From Woeseia sp. (GTDB taxonomy: Bacteria; Pseudomonadota; Gammaproteobacteria; Steroidobacterales; Woeseiaceae), in NCBI GenBank assembly GCA_021773015.1, contig JAJFKW010000001.1:2401305-2465304 (forward strand): a DNA stretch of 64,000 bases. Direction: 5' to 3'. The notes beneath the pieces were generated by a model, which was not told the DNA's origin, did no database searches, and saw nothing but the letters and a program-made list of their open reading frames with translations. The position numbers and the translations under genes are program-made. Shown here piece by piece: positions 56,901-64,000 of this stretch; positions within the stretch are counted from its first letter, which is position 1; each line of letters starts with the position of its first letter.

Positions 56901-57098
56901 TTCTTATCCCCATTGATAATTTGTTGATCGATGCACGTCGTTCAGACGCCGGTCAACTCTTCTCTGTTGCCAAAGACCTCGCCAGCCTATGATTTATTAC
57001 AGAAACAATCGCCCGTAATTACCTAGGCTTACTCCACTCACTCGGAAAATCGCTCAACCAGTGAAAACCTTGACCAGTGTTACGCACCAACCGCTGCA

Positions 57099-57461
57099 AT
57101 GCATTGGCTAATTATTGAACGCGAACCCGTGTTGTTTTACTCCGCTGTAGCAATCGTTGGCTCGCTTGTTATCGGTTACATCGTGTTCTGGAATACGCTA
57201 CGCATCATAGGCGACGATCTCTCGATACGGGCTGACAGCAGCGGCGTTGAGTCGAGTAGCATCATCGGTAGACGATCCATAAAGTGGACAAGCGTATCGC
57301 ATGTGTCTTTGCATAAGTCCACGATCTTCCTGCATCCGAACGAGAGCGGCGGCCAGCGAGCCGTACCGCTGGGTACTATCTTAACGAATGTTTCTTCCGA
57401 GGAAGTGCAGGCCGCGCTGTTGCGCTATCGCCCGGAATTTTTCGGCGACGTGTTGAAGTAA
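57099..57461 (+). CDS. Small membrane protein with PH-like domain
   Basis: 120 residues. One or two N-terminal hydrophobic segments (11-32), then a beta-rich domain (about 40-105: LSIRADSSGVESSSIIGRRS, KSTIFLHP) resembling a bacterial PH-like/YcxB-type fold. No ribosome site is visible at the ATG, so the start is uncertain. No function proposed. It stands between poxB and a gene-free 239-base gap in which nothing was seen. Confidence 0.5.
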   Translation: MHWLIIEREPVLFYSAVAIVGSLVIGYIVFWNTLRIIGDDLSIRADSSGVESSSIIGRRSIKWTSVSHVSLHKSTIFLHPNESGGQRAVPLGTILTNVSSEEVQAALLRYRPEFFGDVLK

Positions 57462-57700
57462 TTGCCAGCGTGGGTTTCTGAGGGAGATGTCTGCGACGAG
57501 GTCTTCATTAGGACATTCGAAACTATGACGGGTGACAAATTACAGCGTACGAACCCAGGTCGAAGGAGAATAGAGTAAACTGCTCCTCAGAATTCCAACA
57601 TCGTTGCAACGCTCAACGATTGATCGTCTGCGAGGATACGCTCTATTACACACTAACGTCGACGTTCGTAGCTAGTGCGACAAACTTCTCTCTTTATTCG

Positions 57701-58285
57701 TCAATGCTTGTGCGCGTGGCCAGAACCTATGTGCTGCACCTTAAACACGTTTTTGTTTGGCAACTCATCTACGCCACCGCGACATTGACGATCTGCACAG
57801 AACAGTAGAATTTGAAAACATCGCTCGTTGTTTGTGCTTGTACTCGAGGTGCATTTTTCGGAATGCACCTCATCAAGAAGCATAACGTGATTTTCCGTAG
57901 TACTGACCTTGAAGTCTCCTATGGCGCAGTGATCCAAGCATACATCCTCTGTTTTCAATCTAGGTACAAGACTATTCATCGCACGAATCTGTTCCTCTGT
58001 CGGATGTGTTAGTTCCGTCGACTCCCAAGCGCTGCGTGGCTTAAGACTGTCGTTAACGTCAGTGAAACAATAGTAACCCTCATGCCCGTCGGCGCAGGAT
58101 CCCAAAACAAATGTCCCATCCACTGCCAGGTGCTGGGGCTCGCCCCCTGAATGCAGATGGTCTGTGTCTTTTTGTGAGACGATCCAGTCACCCCTCAGGT
58201 GACAGCCCGACAGCACTACTAGCAAGATGAACATTGATATCCATTTCGCGAATGTTGCGAACGACGGAAAGCTTGCGGAACTCAT
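57701..58285 (-). CDS. Cysteine-rich lipoprotein, unknown
   Basis: 194 residues. Lipobox LSGC gives lipidated Cys28. The mature part has about nine further cysteines, some in pairs (GYYCFTD, VCLDHC, FCADRQCRGG), suggesting disulfides, and ends HAHKH. No family recognised. It lies 144 bases downstream of the TPR-CHAT gene on the same strand, so it could be a distal member of the sigma/anti-sigma/CHAT transcript. Confidence 0.65.
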   Translation of the reverse strand: MSSASFPSFATFAKWISMFILLVVLSGCHLRGDWIVSQKDTDHLHSGGEPQHLAVDGTFVLGSCADGHEGYYCFTDVNDSLKPRSAWESTELTHPTEEQIRAMNSLVPRLKTEDVCLDHCAIGDFKVSTTENHVMLLDEVHSEKCTSSTSTNNERCFQILLFCADRQCRGGVDELPNKNVFKVQHIGSGHAHKH

Positions 58286-58429
58286 TTTCTGTCTCCTTGT
58301 TATTTTTCTATACGAATTTGCAGACCATCAATCGGACGCGTCTCTGAACTTCACGCAGTAGCTGCAATGGCCAGGAAACTCAGCTACCCCAATCATCGAC
58401 AGAAAATCCACTTCTGGTCTGTGGAGCCG

Positions 58430-61400
58430 TTATCGACCGGTAATTGTGTAGCCCGCCCAATAATAAGGGTGTCGCATGTCGGGGTTTTCTCGCAGCATTC
58501 GTAGCTGCGCGATGCGAAGCGCTTCGCTTGGCGTGGGATGGTTTTGGAACAGTTCTTCAAAAAACATGTCTGAGATGTGGCGCGCCGATCGTTCGTCGAT
58601 CCGCCAATTTGTCGCAATAACCTGCTGTGCGCCAGCGTACAGAAATCCGCGCACCAGGCTTAACGTACCTTCACCGCGTATCGCGTCACCCAACATCGTC
58701 TCGCAAGCACTCAAGAAGACTAAACTTGCATCCAGTTTCAACTGAAAGATATCAGCGAGCGTTAGATCAAAGCGACGCCCCTGCATCGCGCCAAGTGCTA
58801 AACCGCTTAGTTCCGGGTTTTCGACGTCAACCCATGCATGCGTTGCGAAGTGTATTACGCCCTTTCCCGCCAAATCGTCACTCAGTCGAGCAAATGACCG
58901 ATGCTCGTCGGTAAGCGCAATCACTTGGGTCGACGGCGTCTCACCAAGTGAGGAAAAAGCCACTCGTCTGGCGCCGTTAAGATTATTTTGTGCGATGACT
59001 ACTGTGCGCATCCTATGGTCGGTTTTTGCCACGTGATCATCTTTCATAAGAGCCGACATGGACAGCGCAGTGCTCAATTCAGCACGTTCAATCAGGAACT
59101 CCGTTCTGCTGCCCAACCGCACCGGTAGGGCAGCGAATGGCACAGCGCCGATTGGGCCATCTGGAATGAGCACAATCCGATCAACAGTCCGAAGAACATC
59201 ATTGGGAGGTAGCAGTACGGCGGCAATGCTGTGTAGCTCGACCCACAATTTCTCAGTACCTACTGCCGACAATCCCGAAATAGTATCGGCCAGATCATTT
59301 ATCGCTGCCGATAAATCGGCCTCTCCCGGCAACTGCCAGTTCACCACTTGATCGTCGAATACAGCCCACCCGTAACTCCGATCCTCGCCCACGAAATAAA
59401 ATAGGATGCAGGTGCTGTCTGATGCCTCGCGACGAACCCAATCCTGTATTTGCTCAATCGGAGGTATTTCGGGAAAGGTCACCGCGGCGTAGTCGGGCCT
59501 TTCGGCGCGCGCCTTTGCTCTCGCAACATCAATCTCGCCGAGAGCAAAGCGAATTTCTTCGTTGTAGCGATCGATCAATGGTTGATCTTGAATCTCGCGC
59601 GCCACATTCAGTCTCTCAAGCACTTCGCGGTAATTTTCGTGCGCGCGTTCGATGTCGTTCAGCAAATCGGGTCGCACCGACTCTGTTATCGGCGCCTCGA
59701 GTTCCGCCAACAATGCTGTTAGTGCGTTTGCCCGGTACGCTCGAGCCAACTCCAGTCCCGACCGAATTCCCACCTCCTGTGTGGGTTTCTTAAGAAGTAA
59801 ATTTAATTGATGTTCGATAATGGGATACTCGGATTCTGTCAATCGCGTCGCGAGCCATGGATTGGCAACTCTTCTACGAACATCGCGGAGCGCTGCTAGC
59901 GCCTCTCCGTTGTTGCGAATCGCTTCACCGTGATCGCCCGTCTGCTGCGCCAACGCAGCGTAAGCAATTGCCTTTCTTTGAGTATCGTCTCTGTTGGCAA
60001 GAAAGTTCAATGCACTCCTGATGTGTCGCAAAGCGTCCTGCTGATCGACAATTGGCAGCCGAGCGAGCTCGAGTCTAGCGTCGGTGGCAATATCATCGTT
60101 CGCAACCTCGCCAGCGGTTTCGAGAGCTTGTCTCAACAACTTTTCGGCATTCGCAAAATCTTGTCGCTCGACTTTGTCGCGTGCTAACGCCAATTGTATT
60201 GCCGCTCGTTGCGAGTCGTTTGCGGCAAACGATAACGCTTCGGCGTGCGTACTTTCCGCAAGCAAATTCGTCTGCTCATCCGTGGGTCGCTTGGCAATTG
60301 CCCAATAGTCATCGCCAAGACTTAGCAGCGCACTAGCAAGCCCACCGCCCTCCTGCCGCCGCCGTCGAATTTCGACAGAGCGCTTTTGGTACACAATTGC
60401 GGCTTTTGGTTTATTCAGGCTTCGGTAGATCTCGGCAATACCATTCAAGGCCCACGCCAAACCGGCCTCATCACCGACGACTTCCTGTAACTCTATCGCC
60501 GCCCCCAAAAGAACAAGCGCCTTGTTGGCGTTTCCCAACCGTGTCTCGGTAAATGCTAGGTTAGTCAGAAAAATTGCGCGTAATCGATCGTTCGACCCGT
60601 CCGGCACCATGTCGAGAGCCTCCAGATACAAACGACGGGCATCGCGAAGATGTGCCCTGCGCTCATAAACGAGGGCAATATTTGCATGAACTTGCGCTGC
60701 CTTGGACACGTGCCCAATTTCAACAAATACGATCTCCGCGGCCAAAAAGTAGGTTTCCGCTGCCGTAAGATTTCCGCGGTAGATTTCCATAAGGCCGAGA
60801 TTGTTGGTGCCGACTGCGGCCGCGTATTTTTGACCGGAAGAAGAAAGATGCGCAACAGCGGGGTGAAATAGGCTCTCTGCTTGGTCAAATTTCTGCGCCT
60901 CCATGATTGCTGCCGCCAGATCCATGCGTGCGATCTGCAGCATGAATGACTCATCCAATTGCGCGAAGAGTTTCTCGGCAGCCAAGTAATGTTCTTCTGC
61001 CTGGCTAATCTGCAACAGCCAATAGTGGTTTGTGCCTAACCAGTAGTGAACATACGCTTGGGACTCCAGATCACCGCTAGCCTCAAAGGCAGTAAGGGCT
61101 GTAGTCAGATGTAGAATCGCCGAATTGCGCGATGCATCGGACTCATCCGTACCAAAGTGGCCGGATGCCGTTGTTGCAGCAAGGCCATTCCAAAAATGTT
61201 CGTCTGCTGACGGAATTTTGTAGAGGTCCAGACAATACTGGCCCGTGACACCGAATTGATCGGGCGCACTCAGCACAATCGATAGCGCCTCGGGCGTAGA
61301 TACCTCAAACGCAAAATATTCTGGCCCGTTTCTCTCTGTCAAAGAATTAACGGTGAGATCTTCGCTCCCCGTACGCTGTAGCGTGACATGAAGATCCACC

Positions 61401-61594
61401 TCAGATTGGTCAACGTCAATCAGGTAGCGACCAGCCTCTAAGTCTGGCAGATTGACGGTAAGCGGCGCATCAGCCTGAACATGTCCCTGGATTCGGTCGA
61501 TGCGCGTAAGGCGCTCGGCGACGGAGGCGTGCGCATTTGGATTTGTCACGATCGCAGCCAGCAGAAAAATTCTTGTGATACTGGCCAGATTCAC
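58430..61594 (-). CDS. Secreted TPR-CHAT protease
   Basis: 1054 residues. Signal peptide 1-24 (ending HAS), a small beta domain (25-125) with PPC-like character, TPR arrays (about 150-560), a coiled or helical segment, then a CHAT caspase-like domain (about 740-1050). The peptidase dyad is His919 (HFATHAW) and Cys964 (SACETMLGD), and both are intact. GTG start at 61594, 6 bases after the anti-sigma stop, with no clear ribosome site, so translational coupling is likely. Third gene of a sigma/anti-sigma operon. CHAT proteases act in cell death and defence in other systems (for example the Craspase partner TPR-CHAT); an exported form suggests envelope-side targets. Confidence 0.88.
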   Translation of the reverse strand: MNLASITRIFLLAAIVTNPNAHASVAERLTRIDRIQGHVQADAPLTVNLPDLEAGRYLIDVDQSEVDLHVTLQRTGSEDLTVNSLTERNGPEYFAFEVSTPEALSIVLSAPDQFGVTGQYCLDLYKIPSADEHFWNGLAATTASGHFGTDESDASRNSAILHLTTALTAFEASGDLESQAYVHYWLGTNHYWLLQISQAEEHYLAAEKLFAQLDESFMLQIARMDLAAAIMEAQKFDQAESLFHPAVAHLSSSGQKYAAAVGTNNLGLMEIYRGNLTAAETYFLAAEIVFVEIGHVSKAAQVHANIALVYERRAHLRDARRLYLEALDMVPDGSNDRLRAIFLTNLAFTETRLGNANKALVLLGAAIELQEVVGDEAGLAWALNGIAEIYRSLNKPKAAIVYQKRSVEIRRRRQEGGGLASALLSLGDDYWAIAKRPTDEQTNLLAESTHAEALSFAANDSQRAAIQLALARDKVERQDFANAEKLLRQALETAGEVANDDIATDARLELARLPIVDQQDALRHIRSALNFLANRDDTQRKAIAYAALAQQTGDHGEAIRNNGEALAALRDVRRRVANPWLATRLTESEYPIIEHQLNLLLKKPTQEVGIRSGLELARAYRANALTALLAELEAPITESVRPDLLNDIERAHENYREVLERLNVAREIQDQPLIDRYNEEIRFALGEIDVARAKARAERPDYAAVTFPEIPPIEQIQDWVRREASDSTCILFYFVGEDRSYGWAVFDDQVVNWQLPGEADLSAAINDLADTISGLSAVGTEKLWVELHSIAAVLLPPNDVLRTVDRIVLIPDGPIGAVPFAALPVRLGSRTEFLIERAELSTALSMSALMKDDHVAKTDHRMRTVVIAQNNLNGARRVAFSSLGETPSTQVIALTDEHRSFARLSDDLAGKGVIHFATHAWVDVENPELSGLALGAMQGRRFDLTLADIFQLKLDASLVFLSACETMLGDAIRGEGTLSLVRGFLYAGAQQVIATNWRIDERSARHISDMFFEELFQNHPTPSEALRIAQLRMLRENPDMRHPYYWAGYTITGR

Positions 61595-61600
61595 GTCTAT

Positions 61601-62281
61601 TCACTGGCGTTCTTGAACGATACGAAACGGTATTCTTATCGGTTCGTTGTCCCGAGCCGCTACTTCAGCGTAGTAATCACCACTCTCGATAACGTTTCTC
61701 GGCAATGAAAAAGACAAATCGCCTGCACCACGCGGTTCAAGCCCATCGATGACCATGACCTCACTCAGGCTCGGATGATTGAGAATCCGAACACTGAAAA
61801 CAGGGTCTTCGGGAAACGGTAGTTGGATGTTAACCACCGCGATTTTTGTGTCGGCTTTCAGGACCAGAGTACCGGCGGGTCGGAAATCACTATCATTGCT
61901 GAGTAACGTGGAAAGCCTCAGGATCTGCACATTGCTCTGTACGGAATTAGCACTTGAGAGTTCATTGGCGATGCGTGTGTTTTCTGTTGACTGATAGACA
62001 TTGAATACGACCGAAGCGGTGAGCGCGATCAGTAAGCCACTCGCGGCGATCGGCAGATAATTGAACCCAAGCCACAGCGGCTGATCGTTTGTCGGGCCAA
62101 CCATCGCGTCTTGATCAGCCGAGCGCATGCCCGTCTCAAGTAAGGCATCCAACTCCAACTGCTCAAGTAGGTCTGGCTTGTCGATAAAGTATTCCTCAAA
62201 CTCGACACGTTGCTCTGGTGTGAGTTTGTCTTGACGGTACTTGCCCGCAATACCGTGCTTTTCTATGAATTCTCGATCCAT
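61601..62281 (-). CDS. Anti-sigma factor with single membrane helix
   Basis: 226 residues. N-terminal cytosolic part (1-70; EFIEKHGIAGKYRQDKLT, then EQRVEFEEYF) resembles zinc-less anti-sigma domains. One membrane helix lies near 73-95, then a periplasmic beta-rich domain (about 120-226). The start overlaps the sigma stop as TGATG, so they are translationally coupled. By analogy it holds the ECF sigma factor inactive until the periplasmic part senses something. Confidence 0.8.
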   Translation of the reverse strand: MDREFIEKHGIAGKYRQDKLTPEQRVEFEEYFIDKPDLLEQLELDALLETGMRSADQDAMVGPTNDQPLWLGFNYLPIAASGLLIALTASVVFNVYQSTENTRIANELSSANSVQSNVQILRLSTLLSNDSDFRPAGTLVLKADTKIAVVNIQLPFPEDPVFSVRILNHPSLSEVMVIDGLEPRGAGDLSFSLPRNVIESGDYYAEVAARDNEPIRIPFRIVQERQ

Positions 62282-63039
62282 CAGTACACCAGTCCCTTGG
62301 GTAATCTGGAAAGCGCACGCACGCCAGTGTGTAGTCCGCCCTGCATATGAAGGTGCGGTTGCAGCACATATTCTTTCACTCGAAACAAAACGAAACTCCG
62401 ACTCGCATTCTGCAGAAAGCCGACACTTATGATCAAAAGGAAACTCAATAGATCGACGGCCGGCGGCCCGGAGCCGTCGGTTTCCTTACGAAGAATCAGC
62501 TCCTTGAGCCGCGTTCGCGCCCTGTGAAGCACTGTATCTGCCTGCGAGTGAGTCAGATTCAGAGCTGAGCATATGACTTCCTTTTCTTCGCCGAGCAAGT
62601 AGTGTCGCCGGAGAATGTCCTGATCGCGTTGCTGACTGAGCTCGGAGAGTATTGTCCGAACATAACTCTCGATTTGATTTTCACGCACGGAGGCCAGCAG
62701 AGAGCCTTTCTCGTCTGCCACTCGATCGACAACCTCACTCGACGTATCTGTGTTCTGCCGTTTCTGCTTACGACGAAATCCGATGAGCAAATTTTCCCCA
62801 ACCTTTCTTATGTACGAACTCAACGCGTGGGGGTGATCGATGAGGCCTTCTCTGGCTTTCGAAATGACAACCAGCAAAGCATCCTGTGCCAGGTCCCGAC
62901 TGAGGTCTTGATCAGAGGTTTGGCGGTAGAGAATGAAATAGAGGCCGCGCCAGAAAATACCGACCAACGCACTCTCCGCACTCCTATCGCCAGACTGAAT
63001 CCGCTCCAGTAGAGCGGCGTAGTCAATCTTCTCTGACAT
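62281..63039 (-). CDS. ECF-type sigma-70 factor
   Basis: 252 residues. Region 2 (about 20-92, with DLAQDALL at 49-56) and region 4 (about 125-183, ending LHRARTRLKEL). Group IV/ECF layout without regions 1 and 3. An extra tail of about 65 residues (186-252) includes a hydrophobic stretch LLSFLLIISVGF and has no known domain. First gene of the sigma-anti-sigma-CHAT operon. Autoregulation of this operon is likely but no target promoter motif could be defined. Confidence 0.88.
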   Translation of the reverse strand: MSEKIDYAALLERIQSGDRSAESALVGIFWRGLYFILYRQTSDQDLSRDLAQDALLVVISKAREGLIDHPHALSSYIRKVGENLLIGFRRKQKRQNTDTSSEVVDRVADEKGSLLASVRENQIESYVRTILSELSQQRDQDILRRHYLLGEEKEVICSALNLTHSQADTVLHRARTRLKELILRKETDGSGPPAVDLLSFLLIISVGFLQNASRSFVLFRVKEYVLQPHLHMQGGLHTGVRALSRLPKGLVY

Positions 63040-63478
63040 TAATGATCCCTAAAGAAACTATGTCCGACGAAACAATATCATCAAGAACTCCAAAAGATTA
63101 TATCGGTCTGTGCAGCACAGATCATATGCAGTGAAAAGAGATTGCGCAATTCGACACGACCATCGGCGTTCACGAATGTACTCAGTCAGCGACCGCAGAT
63201 TGCCGCTGGGTTGAAATGACCCATAGAATCGCTGTTTTTCTCAGCAGAGTTGACTATCTCTAACAAGCCAGTCTGATCAAATCGACTCTCGTCTTATAAC
63301 GATTAGTGATTCATGTAGGGACCGCTTCATCGACGGCTGGCGTAGAAACCAACGTGCAGTCCTAGTCTGACTATGTTCTTATGTAGTGCGAGAGATTTTG
63401 TAAGAGGAAATCTGGCAGGAACGCCCAAAATGCCAGGGCGCCAAAGCCGGGCAACCGGAATGGACCATCAGAAAGTTG
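63040..63478. other. 440-base gene-free stretch upstream of the sigma operon
   Basis: Must hold the sigma-operon promoter. No credible gene, strong hairpin or repeat was seen. It ends at a tRNA-like relic (63479-63524). Confidence 0.4.
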
Positions 63479-63524
63479 TGCTTGGGGAGGAGTCGAACCA
63501 CCGACATGAGGCTTAGCAAGCCCC
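63479..63524 (-). repeat. tRNA 3'-half-like relic, possible attachment site
   Basis: On the minus strand this reads like positions 27-72 of a class I tRNA. An anticodon stem GGGGC/GCCTC holds loop TTGCTAA (anticodon GCT). A 5-base variable loop ends GTC. The T stem GGTGG/CCTCC (one mismatch) holds loop TTCGACT, followed by a 7-base acceptor strand CCAAGCA. The 5' half and CCA are missing, and tRNA-Ser(GCT) should have a long variable arm, so it is not a working tRNA gene. Its first base is the last base of the neighbouring stop codon. Confidence 0.35.
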
Positions 63525-64000
63525 TAGAATCCGAACGAAGCAATTAGCAGTAACCCTACCTGACTCTTTTCTTTGAATCGGACTTGTGTTTCTCCAACCG
63601 GTGGGGCCTGGTTTTCTACGAATCCATCTCCGAGTATCTGGACATTTGGATCCACGACTACACCGATACCGATGTTCCAGCTAGTTCCGGTTTCGTCAGG
63701 TCGTTTGAATCCAATCATCACACCAAGAGCGACAGCTTCGATAATTTCGTCAGTCCCAGGCTGCAGTGCGACGAAGGGACCAACTCCCCAATTTCCTGGT
63801 TTGACATTCCATATTCGTGTTGCTGGTTGAAAAAAATAGTGGCTCTCAAGCATCACCCGAGCAACAGAGTTTTCCTCATCCGTTATGCGAACGACACTCT
63901 CGCCTGTTTGTTCGTTTGAGACGATTTGGGCTCCATTGATACGATCATTGCTTCCACTATCAATTGTTAGAGAAATTCCTGCACCGAAGTTGAGTCCAGC
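63524..64000 (-). CDS. C-terminal part of an outer-membrane-type beta protein (5' end outside window)
   Basis: Continuous frame from the right edge, at least 158 residues, with no start inside the window (an internal ATG at 63856 is not taken as the start). Alternating beta-like strands such as WNIGIGVVVDPNVQIL and KSQVGLLLIASFGF end in phenylalanine, the usual terminal residue of outer-membrane barrels. Family not recognised. Confidence 0.65.
   Translation of the reverse strand, partial: AGLNFGAGISLTIDSGSNDRINGAQIVSNEQTGESVVRITDEENSVARVMLESHYFFQPATRIWNVKPGNWGVGPFVALQPGTDEIIEAVALGVMIGFKRPDETGTSWNIGIGVVVDPNVQILGDGFVENQAPPVGETQVRFKEKSQVGLLLIASFGF

Noticed and set aside
63479-63524. Complete tRNA-Ser gene
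   Set aside because: No D-arm, no 5' acceptor strand, no CCA, and the variable loop is too short for tRNA-Ser.

Overview
The window looks like chromosomal DNA from a free-living, probably marine or sediment, gammaproteobacterium. The evidence is a mid-50s GC feel by eye, Tat-exported flavoproteins, TonB receptor biology, a TRAP transporter, P460-type cytochromes, REP-like palindromes and many secreted propeller/amidohydrolase/TPR proteins. The genus cannot be named from sequence alone. No phage, transposase, CRISPR array, rRNA or complete tRNA gene was seen.

Region 1 (1-5708, minus strand): an exported catalase-peroxidase (KatG) with its own terminator, then a fused A/B CoA-transferase, a cysteine-poor FmdB-like protein and a beta-hydroxyacid dehydrogenase. 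Region 2 (5995-15837, plus strand) diverges from region 1 across an intergenic region with two palindromes. It holds an M24 'pita-bread' enzyme with one altered metal ligand, a succinate-semialdehyde-type dehydrogenase, a fused E1 alpha/beta 2-oxoacid dehydrogenase, a VOC protein, a lipoylated E2 and a complete TRAP transporter (DctP-Q-M, with ATGA/GTGA overlaps). Together these read as an uptake-and-oxidation island for an unidentified carboxylic acid that ends in acyl-CoA.

Region 3 (16068-24531): glutathionyl-hydroquinone reductase and pirin diverge from a LysR regulator (quinone/electrophile response). They are followed by a propeller protein, an SLC13/TrkA-C permease, an MFS carrier and a 38-residue lysine-rich protein with a strong terminator. 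Region 4 (24951-27525): a crotonase, then a MerR regulator facing a MerR-type 19-bp-spacer promoter that drives a new Cys-bearing membrane protein and a thioredoxin-like protein. Region 5 (27563-38027): two secreted amidohydrolases around an Lrp regulator, two alpha/beta hydrolases and a membrane winged-helix/TolB-like/TPR protein.

Region 6 (38096-51317): a periplasmic redox island. It has three P460-family cytochromes, a di-heme cytochrome c, an SMP-30/NHL-type lipoprotein, two Tat-exported spermidine-dehydrogenase-like flavoproteins, a TetR regulator with a perfect operator, a SnoaL-like lipoprotein, a TonB receptor and a TPR partner. Inferred logic: the receptor imports a substrate, the flavoproteins oxidise it, and the c-type cytochromes accept the electrons.

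Region 7 (51415-57461): a long palindrome, a YtrA-type GntR plus membrane protein, a serine hydrolase flanked by two copies of a repeat, a small secreted protein, a PoxB-like enzyme and a small membrane protein. Region 8 (57701-64000, minus strand): a lipoprotein, then the operon ECF sigma factor, anti-sigma factor and TPR-CHAT protease. A tRNA-3'-half-like relic and the C-terminal part of an outer-membrane-type protein close the window. Region 6 and the sigma/anti-sigma/CHAT operon are the best candidates for incompletely described systems.
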